A stretch of 64,000 nucleotides of DNA from NCBI RefSeq assembly GCF_002879645.1, contig NZ_PNRE01000003.1:1-64000 (forward strand). The letters run 5' to 3'. Source of the DNA: Halomonas heilongjiangensis (lineage in GTDB: Bacteria > Pseudomonadota > Gammaproteobacteria > Pseudomonadales > Halomonadaceae). Position 1 is the first letter of the stretch. Each line of letters starts with the position of its first letter. A program made the translations under genes and the position numbers. Below are positions 1 to 11,153 of this stretch, in pieces. The notes beneath the pieces were generated by a model. That model had not been told where the DNA came from, ran no database searches, and saw only the letters and a program-made list of their open reading frames with translations.

Positions 1-113
1 ATCCCGCGCAGCGCGAGCGCCGGCGCATCGTCGCGCAGCGCGACCCGGTTCAAGGCGCCGAGGGGATCACCCGCCGCCAGCGCACGCGCCGCGGCCGTGA
101 TCAGCGAGTCCAT
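1..113 (-). CDS. N-terminus of an unidentified helical protein (cut by window edge)
   Basis: Only the first 37 codons are visible; the gene continues off the left edge on the minus strand. The start ATG (113-111) is preceded by GGGTGGCGGG, a possible weak ribosome binding site. The visible residues (MDSLITAAARALAAGDPLGA and onward) are rich in Ala, Leu and Arg and look like the first helices of an alpha-helical repeat protein. I have only a loose recollection of similar N-termini in TPR/helix-turn-helix proteins, so no function is assigned. It lies about 240 bp downstream of, and on the same strand as, the giant TIR gene; that gap is too long to claim an operon. Confidence 0.55.
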   Translation of the reverse strand, partial: MDSLITAAARALAAGDPLGALNRVALRDDAPALALRG

Positions 114-353
114 TGCAATCCCGCCACCCTTGTTCCTCCCCGCGTTCGGTCACCTGGCACTAAATGTATCTCATGACCGCGAACCTCTGGGGCATGCACC
201 AGTGGCTCGACCGTGCCCCAAGGGGCGCAACGAGACGGGCTTGTGGTGGCACCGCCACGACGAGTACGACAAGGTCTCAGCGAAGTGCACTGGTGGTGCG
301 AGCTAAAAGGCGTCTCCCGCGTGACCGACGATCGGGCCACGGCCGGCCCCATG

Positions 354-3300
354 TCACGGCTTCCGGTCTGCCACGCTTTGTGCTCCGCACGGTCCTGGCT
401 GGGTTTCACCAGTGAGTCTGAAACGACTCCTGTGCCATCCGTCGCGGGAGAAGGCATGGCAAGCGAGATCGATAAGTTCTTCCGGTCGCCAGTTCAGACG
501 CACGACACCGGCATTCCCGAGGGCGAGCAAGTTCGAGGCGTCCGGCCCGGCGAAATGGAGTGTGCGAAGGCCGTTCACCGACATGTTGGCCACCAAGGCA
601 TGCGTGGTCAGATCCCATATCCGTGCTGCATCGCCTGCGATGACCGCAACGAAGCGGCCATCCGCCGAGAAGGAGGCGCCCTTGATCGCTTCGGCCTCGG
701 GCAGGCTCGTCGTCTTACCGGTCTCGAGATCATGCATGACGATATCCGCCTCGGTGACAACGACCAGGTTCCCGCCACCCTCGGTGAACCCCGGCCAGAG
801 TCGGTTCACTTGCATCGGGATGGTGTCGTTCACGATATGAGGCGTTCCGTCCGGCCTCGCCTCATGCGCGGGGCCGAGCGTAAGCGCGACCCGGCCAGTC
901 TCGAGATCCACGACGAGTCCCGAGGCCTTCTCCATCACCGCCAGGAAACGATTGTCCGGCGAGAAGGCGAGCCTGGAGAAGGTGAATTCCGTCGACACTC
1001 GAAGCAGCTCCGCTCCGGTCTCGACGTCCCAGACCCGGACCAGCCGGTCACCCAAGATGCGCCGGTTCTCGGGGGTGTCGTCCTGACTACCTTCGGCCGT
1101 CGCGAAGAGTCGGCCGTCGGGACTGATCTCGATCCCGGTTACCGGATTGTCGGATACGAGTGTCTGCGTCTCTCCAGATCGCCAGTTCCACCAGACCAAC
1201 TGCTTCCGAGGATCATCGGCGTAGTGATTTCCGAGCTCGGACAACAGGGCTACATCCTTCCCTGCGAGCTTGACGGACCAGAAGTGTCGCTCCCGCGTAA
1301 GCCGAGCAACCTCGTTCCCGGTTGCCGTCTCGCGCACGCTCAGAACTCCTGGGGAAGCGTCAGACCAATCCCGCTCCCGCAGCGACAGCAGCGCGTGACG
1401 CCCGTCCGAGGAGAGGTCTGCCGCCAGAACGTTGTAGGGCTCGTCGCCCGTCGTCAGGTTCATAATGGGTCCGGCACTGGCGTCGAAAACCTGATCCGCA
1501 TTCCAATACGAAACCGTGAGAGCGATCGTGGAGCCGGATGCTGTGGCAACATCGTCAGCGCTTGCTGCAAGCCATGTGTCCAACGGATCGCCGGGAAGGC
1601 GCATCCGTCTCAGACGGCGATCAACGTCGCGGAAGATGATCTCGGCTGACTCCGGGACGGTTGCGATCTCTGCTCCGGACACGTCGCGGCGAGCAACCTC
1701 TCGGCCAGTGGCAACCTCGAACGCCCTGAGACCCCAACGGTGATTCTGCATACCGCGGCCGACGTATCTCGCCCTCTCGACAATGAAGAGGAAGGAGCCG
1801 TCGCCCGTAAAGCCGACCTGACTGATTTCTCCCGTCGAAAGCGCGCGGACCGTCAGCCGGGTCGCCAGGGTCTCCACATCGGCGATGCGCACCGTGTGCC
1901 GCCCCCCTTGGATCGCGAGCCATCGTCCGTTGGGAGAAAAGTCCAGGCCGCGGACATCCTCCGCCGGGATCGTGCGCGCCTCATCCTCGGTGTCGACATC
2001 CAGAAGCCTGATGCCGGAGCCTGTCTCGGCACTCTCGAAGGCGTAGGCGACTCGCGCCCCGTCGGGGGAAATCCGTGGATGCCTGATCTTGCCGTCGACC
2101 ATTGGGGGCGCTATCTCGCTTAGCGCGGCCGTATCCCACAGGCGAAGAGCGTTGCCCTTCTGGGTGATGGCGCGCTGAGCACGCGTCGCATGAGCGGATG
2201 CATCGGCAGTGATGGCCATATCGAAACGTCGCAGCGTTTCGCTACTATCAAGGTCCCGAATTTCCAGAATGGAGGAGGAATATCGAATCGCGACCTGGGC
2301 CGAAGCTGGCAGGGTTCTGATTGTCACAGGAGTGTCTATGAGAGGTATGCGTTTGAGTTCCATCCCATCCGCGATGCGGATGACCGAAAGCGCAGCGCCC
2401 TCATCGGTGTCTAGCGCGAGCACCACCGATGATCCATCGTTGGATGCGGCGATGTCCGCAGCCCAGTCTGTCCCTTCGCGGCTCAGAGACTCCCGGCCCG
2501 TGTCGAGGTTGAAAATGCGCAGCCTTTGCTTGGGATTCCCATAGCCGCTTTCTGCTACGGCAACACCCGCTCGATTCGGCAGGAATGCGGCTTCGATAGG
2601 CACGGACCCGTCGCCAATAAAGCTTCGAGCCCGTCGCCAGATCTGGTTTCCTGACGCAGCATCACGCAGCTCGATGGCCTCGTGATCGTGCAGGAGGACA
2701 ACATTCGCCCCCGGGTCTGTCGCGAGATGCTCGAATCGGACGGGGTCCTTACCGGCGGGGTTCCACGGCCCGTCGCCGTCCGCCGGGAAGTAGCGGATCC
2801 AAGGCGCCATGTAGCGATCGTCAGCTCCGATACCTTCGGCGACGAACAGGCCACCCGGCAGCGCCGTGAGGCGAGCCGTTTTGGTCACCTTCGTATCCAA
2901 TTCTTCGGACCAGATAGCCCGACCTTCCTCGATGTTCCAGAGAACGACTCGCGCACGGTCCCGGGAGGCGCCTTCGTCTTCGTGAACATAGTACGCCGTC
3001 AGTATCCGCGTAGCATCGTTCGATAGAACGGCCTCGTCAGGTCGCGGTCCCGGTATTGCGGCTATCTCCACACCAGACGCAGCATCGTAAATCCGCAATC
3101 GCTCCTCGGCGCCGTCGTGGCTGGCGGCGAGTCGGCCGTCGGCGCTGCGCCAGCCCGAAGAGGTGTGCTCGCCTGGCTCGGTTCGCCATGTCGTCTCGCC
3201 CGTCTCCACATCCCAGCCGGCGAAGGCGCCGCCGCCCCCGGTGACAACGAAGTGATCGTCATCGGACCAGAAAACCTCGTATACACCGCCCGCCTCGCCA

Positions 3301-6300
3301 AGCTCGGCCAGTCGCCGCCCAGTGTCCGCATCGTAGAGCGCGAGCTTGGAGTCTCTGACCAAGAGCATGCTGCCGGTCGGGTCGAAGCCGATGAATCCCC
3401 CCTGTATCGGGACCCGGTGGCGAAGTTCCCCATCGGCGGTGTTCCAAATGAGGACCTGATCGGTCTGGCCATCCCGTGCCGCGAAGAGGTGCCCGTCGGG
3501 GCTAAGCGCGGGATTTCTCAGTTCGCCGTTCCACGACCAGTGTGACAGGCGAGCCCCCGTCGACAGATCCGAGATACGGATGTCCGTCCAGTTGGCCGAC
3601 GAACCGCTTGCGCCCAGCGACACCGCAACGCTCCTGCCAGCTTCATCGGCAACGATGCGGCGGAGCGGAAGATCGAATCGCCTTTCTGCCAGGATCGTGC
3701 GGAAGTCCGCAGCGAGTCTGATCAGGCGTCCGGACTCGGTCCCCGCCAGCAGCGTGCCCTCCGGCTCGAAGCGAAGAACGCTCACGGTCTCCGCTTCGAG
3801 CGCCCGAAGTACCTGGTCCCCGTCGACGCGGCGCGCGCTGAGCCCGCCCGCGCCGCCCGCCACGAGCCATGCACCGTCGAGCGAGAACGCCAACGCATTT
3901 GCGCGGCCGGGATGGCGCCAGCCGTCTATCCGCGCAGTATTGCCCTGCTGCCAGAGGACGACGAGGCTCTCGTTGTCGGATAAACCCAAGTCAAGATGAA
4001 TCCACCCACCCGGAACAACCGTCCGGATCCAGGAACCGCTTTGCTGGTTAGCCGTGGCGATCAGTCCTTGCGCCGAAACGATCGAGCGCGTCGTCAACAA
4101 CAACGCCCCTTCTATGCGTAGCACCACCGGCGCCGCGACCTCGTCGAGATCCCAGACACGCGTTGAACCGTCATCGTGGCTACTGACCGCCCAGCCGGCG
4201 GCGGTCTCGACGGAGACGGGATGCCCCTGGTCACGTTCCTCTGCAAGCAGGTCGAGTTCGACCGGCAGGGTTTTCGCCTCGCCTTTGTCCAGGGGAACCC
4301 GGCTGATAGAACCGCGGTGAAAACCGAACTCGGCGACGAGAAGCTCGTCTCTCTCGGGGACGAGCCGCGCCTCGATCCGGTCTGCCCCACCCATACGTGG
4401 AAACAAGAGTTCGTGCGCAACGTGCCAGTCCGGCGCTCTCCGAACCTCGATCCGGCCGTCCTCGCGCACGACATACAGGTCCTCGCCATCGTCCGAGAAC
4501 AGCACCGCCGTATCACCCTCCGTGGCTGTAAGCCGGCGTGGATCGTCGGCTTCGGCGTCCCGCACCAGCACGTTGCGCGTTGCACCGCCCACCACAAGCG
4601 TTCGGCCATCCGGAGCGAGCACCGGGTCGGCGCCACCTTCCACCTGCCCCGTCCATCGCGGCTCGAAGGTGCTAGCGTCGAGAAGTGCGACGTCCGAATA
4701 GAGCGCGGCATCGCTCTCGAAATCCCTTCCATGTGCGTCGCGCCGTATCCAGGCAGCGGTCTCTCCGTCGTCGGCGACGACACTCTCGTCGGCCCAGTCG
4801 TCGTCGGCTGGCACCGCCGAGCCCGCGGCGAGTGCAAGCGCATCTCGCAAGGCGCCGACACCTTTGGGTGTGACCCGGCGGTCGAGCGAGTCGACCGCGA
4901 TCATCGCCGCGGCAGAGGCCTCTCCGGAGTTCTCGTTCAGGGTCTTGTCCGCCACGATGGCGAGACTCCTGGCGACGGCGAGTCCCGCTTCGGCGTCTGC
5001 GCGCATCGCCTGCCGCTCCGCGCGTTCGCGTGAGGCCTCCTCACGGCCAAGCGCCACTTGCGCCGCATCGCTCGCCGCTCGCTCGTCGAAGAACAGCTTC
5101 GTCGCCCAGCCGCCGAGCAGCAGAAAGATCACCGCCGCCGCCGTCGCGAGCCGGCTGATCCAGGCGAGCCGGCGGCGTGAGCGCTCGCGCTCCTCCGCCA
5201 GCTCCTGCGCCTGCCGCAGCTCCTCGGCGCGCCTGGTCTCGGCGACGTCGACGCTGCGACGGAGGAACGCCCGATCCGCCTCCGACAGCGCCTCGCTGCG
5301 CGTCGTCATCCAGTCCCGTGCCGTTGCCAACGCCAGGCCCATCAATACTGCCTCGTCGCGCGCCTCCTCGGGCGCGGCTTCCCATTCCCGCCGTGCCGTC
5401 TCGAGCTGGCTGTGCCAGATCAGGAATTCGCGCTCTTCATCGATCCAGCGCGCGAGCCGCGGCCACTTGCGCAAGAGCATTTCATGGGCGACCTCGACCG
5501 TCGCCTCGCCGCCCACTTCACTTGTCGTCAGCAGCCGCCACCCCGAACCGGCGAGGGCGAGGGCCACGCTCCACTCGTCCGACCGGCACTCGGATTGCAC
5601 TGCGCGGCGGCGCACCACCTCGCCCTCTTTCGGTACATGGGCGAGACGCAGTGTCAGGAGCCGGCGCAGTGCCTCCTCGCACCCGGGATCGGCGGCGAGG
5701 AAGGCCTCGGCGCGTTCGGTAAGCGGCTTGCCGATGTCCACCATCTCGACGGGAAAGCGCAGGACCCCCTCCGCCCGCTCATCCCTCCGCATCGCATCCC
5801 AGGCTTCCGCCATCAGGAAGGAGAGCAGCGGCAGGGCCCCGGGTTCGCGGTCGGCGGCCTCGGCGATCACAGTGACGATGTCCGGCGTGTCGAACCGCGC
5901 GCCGAGTCGGGCGGCGGGTTTCGCGATCACCTCCTCGAGCTCGGCACGGGTGAGCGGTGGCACATCGATACGCCGGCTGACGGGAAAGAGCGCCGTGTCA
6001 GCCTGGTGTCGGCCATAGAAATCCGACCGCAGGCTGGTCAGGATCAGCAGCCCCGGCTCCGCCGCCGCCTGGGCGAGGAGCGCCGCGAAGCGCGTCGCTT
6101 CCGCCGGCTCGGCGCGGATATAGAGCTCCTCGCCCTGGTCGACATACAGGAGGAGGCGGCTCGGCGCGGCATCCCCGGTGAGAACCGCTTGACGCTCGCG
6201 CGCGGCGGCGGTGAGATCGACGAGCTCCGATCCCTCGCGGAAATTCCGCGCCCAGGCGTTCGCCTGAGCGTCTATCTCGGCGGGGTCATCCAGCCAGAGC

Positions 6301-7043
6301 CGCACGAAGCCGAGGGCGAGCGACTTGAGCGGTCGCTCGCCGGGGCGGATCACGACGCTTTGCCAGCGGTGGCTGTCCGTCAGCGGCCTGGGCCATGGGC
6401 GGTCGAGGTCGCCGGGCCAGTGCCGACTGCGCAGTGCGGCAAAGAGCCCGGCCATGACGATCGAGGACTTGCCGACGCCGGAATTGCCGACGAGTGTCAG
6501 GATCTCGCCGTGCGCCCTGGCGATGGTCTCGATCAGCTCACACGTCAGCACCTCACGGCCGAAGAAGAAGGCGGCGTTCTCCGAGGTGAAGGCCTCGAGC
6601 CCACGATAGGGGTTCGTCTCGCGCCAAGGCGGTGGACCCGGCGTCTCCACATCCGCCCCTTCGAGTGCGGCACGGATCTGGCCCACGGCCACCTCCATGC
6701 CATGGGCGGCGCGAAGCAGATGAAGCTGACTCAGGAAGGGTAACCCCGGCGTCTCCTCGCCCAGCAGCACGGGCACGATGCGCGGCCGCCCGGCGACCCG
6801 ATTGAGGCGCAGCGCCTCGTAGTATTCCAGTTCCTGCCAGGTCCCGATGCGCTTGCCGATGAGCAGCAGCACGGCATCCGCCCGCTCCAGCTCGTCGCCG
6901 AGCCTCGGGAGCCAGTAGGCGCCACCGACATTGCTGCGTGGCGCGAAATAGGGGTCAAGCTGCGGTAGTGCGCTGCCAAGGGCTGCGATCAGCCGTTCTG
7001 CCTCGGGCTGATCGGGCGAGTGGTAGCTGATGAAGACGCGCAT
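354..7043 (-). CDS. Giant TIR - nSTAND NTPase - beta-propeller (WD40-like) protein
   Basis: About 2229 residues. An N-terminal TIR domain (roughly 1-130, opening RVFISYHSPDQPEAE) has the W-x-x-x-E pattern TWQELEYYEAL near residues 69-76, where TIR NADases carry the catalytic Glu. The linker NPYRGLEAFTSENAAFFFGRE leads into an nSTAND1-type ATPase with P-loop GNSGVGKSS (about 186-194) and Walker B LLLYVDQGEEL (about 296-306). One hydrophobic segment (about 626-648) precedes a very long series of WD40/YVTN-like blades to the C-terminus. STAND proteins use the repeat part as sensor, the ATPase as switch and the TIR as effector; several bacterial TIR-STAND proteins are phage defences. The start is placed at 7043 because the TIR core begins there and GGTGG lies upstream; an in-frame ATG at 7076 is possible. 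Anti-phage function is inference. Confidence 0.85.
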   Translation of the reverse strand: MRVFISYHSPDQPEAERLIAALGSALPQLDPYFAPRSNVGGAYWLPRLGDELERADAVLLLIGKRIGTWQELEYYEALRLNRVAGRPRIVPVLLGEETPGLPFLSQLHLLRAAHGMEVAVGQIRAALEGADVETPGPPPWRETNPYRGLEAFTSENAAFFFGREVLTCELIETIARAHGEILTLVGNSGVGKSSIVMAGLFAALRSRHWPGDLDRPWPRPLTDSHRWQSVVIRPGERPLKSLALGFVRLWLDDPAEIDAQANAWARNFREGSELVDLTAAARERQAVLTGDAAPSRLLLYVDQGEELYIRAEPAEATRFAALLAQAAAEPGLLILTSLRSDFYGRHQADTALFPVSRRIDVPPLTRAELEEVIAKPAARLGARFDTPDIVTVIAEAADREPGALPLLSFLMAEAWDAMRRDERAEGVLRFPVEMVDIGKPLTERAEAFLAADPGCEEALRRLLTLRLAHVPKEGEVVRRRAVQSECRSDEWSVALALAGSGWRLLTTSEVGGEATVEVAHEMLLRKWPRLARWIDEEREFLIWHSQLETARREWEAAPEEARDEAVLMGLALATARDWMTTRSEALSEADRAFLRRSVDVAETRRAEELRQAQELAEERERSRRRLAWISRLATAAAVIFLLLGGWATKLFFDERAASDAAQVALGREEASRERAERQAMRADAEAGLAVARSLAIVADKTLNENSGEASAAAMIAVDSLDRRVTPKGVGALRDALALAAGSAVPADDDWADESVVADDGETAAWIRRDAHGRDFESDAALYSDVALLDASTFEPRWTGQVEGGADPVLAPDGRTLVVGGATRNVLVRDAEADDPRRLTATEGDTAVLFSDDGEDLYVVREDGRIEVRRAPDWHVAHELLFPRMGGADRIEARLVPERDELLVAEFGFHRGSISRVPLDKGEAKTLPVELDLLAEERDQGHPVSVETAAGWAVSSHDDGSTRVWDLDEVAAPVVLRIEGALLLTTRSIVSAQGLIATANQQSGSWIRTVVPGGWIHLDLGLSDNESLVVLWQQGNTARIDGWRHPGRANALAFSLDGAWLVAGGAGGLSARRVDGDQVLRALEAETVSVLRFEPEGTLLAGTESGRLIRLAADFRTILAERRFDLPLRRIVADEAGRSVAVSLGASGSSANWTDIRISDLSTGARLSHWSWNGELRNPALSPDGHLFAARDGQTDQVLIWNTADGELRHRVPIQGGFIGFDPTGSMLLVRDSKLALYDADTGRRLAELGEAGGVYEVFWSDDDHFVVTGGGGAFAGWDVETGETTWRTEPGEHTSSGWRSADGRLAASHDGAEERLRIYDAASGVEIAAIPGPRPDEAVLSNDATRILTAYYVHEDEGASRDRARVVLWNIEEGRAIWSEELDTKVTKTARLTALPGGLFVAEGIGADDRYMAPWIRYFPADGDGPWNPAGKDPVRFEHLATDPGANVVLLHDHEAIELRDAASGNQIWRRARSFIGDGSVPIEAAFLPNRAGVAVAESGYGNPKQRLRIFNLDTGRESLSREGTDWAADIAASNDGSSVVLALDTDEGAALSVIRIADGMELKRIPLIDTPVTIRTLPASAQVAIRYSSSILEIRDLDSSETLRRFDMAITADASAHATRAQRAITQKGNALRLWDTAALSEIAPPMVDGKIRHPRISPDGARVAYAFESAETGSGIRLLDVDTEDEARTIPAEDVRGLDFSPNGRWLAIQGGRHTVRIADVETLATRLTVRALSTGEISQVGFTGDGSFLFIVERARYVGRGMQNHRWGLRAFEVATGREVARRDVSGAEIATVPESAEIIFRDVDRRLRRMRLPGDPLDTWLAASADDVATASGSTIALTVSYWNADQVFDASAGPIMNLTTGDEPYNVLAADLSSDGRHALLSLRERDWSDASPGVLSVRETATGNEVARLTRERHFWSVKLAGKDVALLSELGNHYADDPRKQLVWWNWRSGETQTLVSDNPVTGIEISPDGRLFATAEGSQDDTPENRRILGDRLVRVWDVETGAELLRVSTEFTFSRLAFSPDNRFLAVMEKASGLVVDLETGRVALTLGPAHEARPDGTPHIVNDTIPMQVNRLWPGFTEGGGNLVVVTEADIVMHDLETGKTTSLPEAEAIKGASFSADGRFVAVIAGDAARIWDLTTHALVANMSVNGLRTLHFAGPDASNLLALGNAGVVRLNWRPEELIDLACHAFSRDGWHRSRFRLTGETQPGPCGAQSVADRKP

Positions 7044-7141
7044 CGAGAGCCACCGATCATGTCGCGCTCTTACCATTTCAGACTAATCAAACTTCCTGCG
7101 ACTTGCGCAGGCGAACCTGAAACGGCGTCCTCCCCAGCGTG

Positions 7142-7335
7142 ATGACGCTCGACTATTCGCTTGGCGAGGGCGATGTGGCGCTTTGGATGGGAGCGGGCGT
7201 GACCACCGCCCCCTTGCTGACCGCCGCCCACGGCACGGATGGTTCCATCGGCCTGGCCGCCATGCAGATCGCCTGCATGCCAGGGCCTATCTTGCGCTCC
7301 TGGTCTGCATGTCGGTCGTGATGCTGGTGGTGTAG
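7142..7335 (+). pseudogene. Possible decayed 3' end of a membrane protein
   Basis: The 430-bp gap between the TIR gene and the TonB receptor holds a frame encoding a hydrophobic run (GEGDVALWMGAGVTTAPLL). A second frame takes over near 7290 and ends LALLVCMSVVMLVV followed by TAG at 7333-7335. Two adjoining frames that both look like transmembrane segments suggest one ancestral C-terminus broken by a frameshift. I could not name the family. It may be chance in a GC-rich sequence. The rest of the gap holds only the Zur-like palindrome at 7372-7392. Confidence 0.25.
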
Positions 7336-7371
7336 GCACACCAAAGCTTTGATCTCTTCGCGGTATTTTTG

Positions 7372-7392
7372 TAATGTTATCTCATAACATTA
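7372..7392 (+). promoter_or_regulatory. Zur-box-like palindrome upstream of TonB receptor
   Basis: Perfect inverted repeat: TAATGTTAT (7372-7380), 3-bp spacer CTC, ATAACATTA (7384-7392). The arm and spacing match the known enterobacterial Zur operator pattern AATGTTAT-N3-ATAACATT. It sits 82 bp before the receptor start, where a bound repressor would cover the promoter. A related site lies at 12211-12229 between two other zinc genes. Confidence 0.8.
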
Positions 7393-7474
7393 ATGTCGGG
7401 ATCATGCGGTGAGCTCCGCTCCCACCTTGGTCGTGCGTCATTCCCCTGTGCAAGGATCTACGGAGAACGTGACG

Positions 7475-9637
7475 ATGCCTTTCGTTCGTATCGGCGCCGT
7501 GGCCGCGCGCATCGGCCCCTGGTGCCTGCGTGCATCGCTTGTGTTCGTGGCGGGCATACCCGTGGCAAGCAGTGCCGCCGAGGAGGTGGCCGGCAGCCCC
7601 GCCTACGAGCTGGAGGCAATCACGGTACTGGGTACGCGCGAGCGTGCGTATCGCGATGTGGTGGCCCCCATGGCCAACAAGAGCGATGCCCTGGTCAAGG
7701 AAACACCCTTCTCCATCCAGACGGTGACCAGTGAGCTGATCGAGGATCGTGGCGTCACGACCTTCGGCGAGGCCGTGCGCACCGTGCCCGGTGTCACGCC
7801 GCAGGTCGGCTGGGGCGGCAGCAACGACCGCTTCCGTCTGCGCGGCTTCGCCACCACGGCGAACCTGAAGAACGGCTTTCGTCGCAGCGTGTTCGCGCCG
7901 GTCGACGAGTTGGTGAACATCGAGCAGATCGAGGTGCTCAAGGGGCCGGCGTCGGCGCTGTACGGCCGCTTCGAACCGGGCGGGGTGGTCAACCTGGTCA
8001 CCAGGAAGCCCCTGGACGAAGCGCAGACGCGTTTCGACCTGACGGGCGGGCGCTACGATTTCTATCGGGGCACCTTCGACACCACGGGACCGCTGAGCGA
8101 TACCGTCAGCTACCGGGTCACCGGGGCGTGGCAGGACAGTGGCAGCTTCCGCGATTTCGTGGAGGCCGAAAGCCAATTCATCTCGCCGGTGGTGAGGTGG
8201 CGGCCCGCGGCGCAAACCACGCTGACCGCCGAACTCGAACTGGGGCGTCGCGACTCGTCATTCGACCGGGGCTTCGGCAACAGCCCGCTGTTCCTCGAGG
8301 TGCCGATTCACCACAACTATGCCGAGCCGGATGCCCGCCTGGAGAACGAGAGCGCGCTGGCGTCCGTGGTGCTGGAGCATGCCTTCGAGAGTGGCTGGGA
8401 GCTGCGCAGCGGGCTCCAGGCGTCGTGGGCGCGCACCGATGCGCTGTGGTACCCCTACGGCTTCGAGCCGATCAGCGGGGCCGACACCGACGACCCCCAG
8501 GTCAACCGCCGCCGACAGCGCAGCGTCGACGAGCAGACCGACGCCTCGGTGATGGCGGAGGTGTCGCGCCGCTTCGATACGGGGGCGGTGGGCCACCGCA
8601 TGCTGCTGGGCGCCGACTACCACTACGACGAGTGGGATTTCGAGGCCCAGGCCTTCCTCGGCCCCGGGGGCTTTCCGGTCAACCTGCCGATCAGCCTGTC
8701 CGACCCGGTGCATGGCCTGGCCCCCAGCGGCCCGCTGGCGCCCTACGATGCTTCGCGCTACGACAGCCACAACGTCGGATTGTACCTGCAGGACGAGCTT
8801 CAGTTGGGCCGCCAGTGGCGGCTGCTGCTGGGGGCGCGCTACGACCGCTCGCGCAGCGGCGCCCGGGCCGAGTACCTGCCGGTGGAGGGGCGGTTGACGC
8901 GCAGCGACGAGGCGTTCTCACCGCGCGTCGGCCTGACCTGGACGCCCAACGAGGAGGTCTCGCTGTACGCCAGCTGGGCGCAGTCCTTCCTCACCGAGCC
9001 CGCCAACGGCATGCTGCGCGCGGGCGACCTGCCGTCTCCGTCGCGGGGCCAGCAGACCGAAGTGGGCGCCAAGTTCAGCCTGCTCGACGGCCGCCTGGAG
9101 CCGACGCTGGCGCTGTTCGACATTCGTCGCCGCAACGGCGTGGTGTCGGACCCGGACGACTTCAACTACGTGATCCAGGTCGGCGAACAGCGCAGCCGCG
9201 GCTGGGAACTGGACGTGCCCTACAGCGTCACGCCGCAGTGGCGGCTGCTCGCCAGCTATACGCAGCTCAAGGCCGAGATCAGCGAGGACAGCGACCTCGC
9301 GCTGGTCGGCAACCGGGTGGCCAATGCGCCGCGCCGTTCCGCGAGCTTCTGGTCCACCTACGACTTCGCCGGCCAGGCCTCGGGGTTGAGCGTGGGCCTC
9401 GGCGCCATCTACGTGGGGGCGCGCCAGGCCAACACCGCCAACAGCTTCGAGCTGCCTTCCTACACGCGTTGGGATGCCAATGCGATCTACCGCTTCGGCG
9501 AGGGGCAGCGCTACCGGGTGCAGTTGATGGTCCAGAATCTGGGGGATAAGCGTTACTACGACTCCGGGGGCTCGTTCGTGCCCACCTTCCCCGGTGCGCC
9601 GCGCAGCGTGTTCGCCACCTTCGGCATGACGTTCTGA
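7475..9637 (+). CDS. TonB-dependent outer-membrane receptor, probably zinc or zincophore uptake
   Basis: 720 residues. The start at 7475 is set by GGAGAA 8 nt upstream and by a signal peptide (about 1-34, ending VASSAAEE). The plug domain shows receptor hallmarks: TPFSIQTVTSELIEDRG, TVPGVTPQ, and VLKGPASALYGRFEPGGVVN at about 154-173. A 22-strand barrel follows and ends in the terminal Phe (FATFGMTF) needed for BAM insertion. Sequence type is the siderophore-receptor class, but the Zur-like box directly upstream and the neighbouring AztC, AztD and COG0523 genes argue for zinc or a zinc-metallophore as ligand (inference). The gene is convergent with aztD, with a hairpin between them. Confidence 0.88.
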   Translation: MPFVRIGAVAARIGPWCLRASLVFVAGIPVASSAAEEVAGSPAYELEAITVLGTRERAYRDVVAPMANKSDALVKETPFSIQTVTSELIEDRGVTTFGEAVRTVPGVTPQVGWGGSNDRFRLRGFATTANLKNGFRRSVFAPVDELVNIEQIEVLKGPASALYGRFEPGGVVNLVTRKPLDEAQTRFDLTGGRYDFYRGTFDTTGPLSDTVSYRVTGAWQDSGSFRDFVEAESQFISPVVRWRPAAQTTLTAELELGRRDSSFDRGFGNSPLFLEVPIHHNYAEPDARLENESALASVVLEHAFESGWELRSGLQASWARTDALWYPYGFEPISGADTDDPQVNRRRQRSVDEQTDASVMAEVSRRFDTGAVGHRMLLGADYHYDEWDFEAQAFLGPGGFPVNLPISLSDPVHGLAPSGPLAPYDASRYDSHNVGLYLQDELQLGRQWRLLLGARYDRSRSGARAEYLPVEGRLTRSDEAFSPRVGLTWTPNEEVSLYASWAQSFLTEPANGMLRAGDLPSPSRGQQTEVGAKFSLLDGRLEPTLALFDIRRRNGVVSDPDDFNYVIQVGEQRSRGWELDVPYSVTPQWRLLASYTQLKAEISEDSDLALVGNRVANAPRRSASFWSTYDFAGQASGLSVGLGAIYVGARQANTANSFELPSYTRWDANAIYRFGEGQRYRVQLMVQNLGDKRYYDSGGSFVPTFPGAPRSVFATFGMTF

Positions 9638-9676
9638 TCGTAGGCGTGGGAACGGGGGCGGCCAGACGCTGCTAGC

Positions 9677-9744
9677 GGGGAGAGGGAGAGGGAGAGGGAG
9701 AGGGAGAGGGGCAGGGGGAGAGGGAGAGGGGCAGCGGGAGAGAG
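9677..9744. repeat. GGGAGA purine-strand microsatellite
   Basis: Between the stop of the TonB receptor and the terminator hairpin lies a run of GGGAGA units, at first perfect, then interrupted by GGGGCAGGG and GGCAGCGG. One strand is almost pure purine for nearly 70 bases. Such mirror-like purine tracts can adopt triplex structure and are prone to length change. It lies outside coding sequence. Confidence 0.85.
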
Positions 9745-9770
9745 GGCGAGCCGGCGCTTGCCGGCTCGCC
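9745..9770. terminator. Hairpin between convergent TonB receptor and aztD
   Basis: Perfect 10-bp stem GGCGAGCCGG / CCGGCTCGCC with loop CGCTTG. It sits between two convergent genes, as expected for a bidirectional terminator, but neither side has a good T tract, so termination strength is uncertain. Confidence 0.6.
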
Positions 9771-9781
9771 ACGGGCAGCCT

Positions 9782-11101
<1,320 letters not shown>

Positions 11102-11153
11102 TCTTCAACTCCTTGGCTGGGGTGATGACAGGCAGGGCGTCCGGGCGACAGTG

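Noticed and set aside
114-353. Possible small gene or RNA between the giant TIR gene and the left-edge gene
   Set aside because: No ribosome binding site, conserved motif or convincing RNA fold could be seen.
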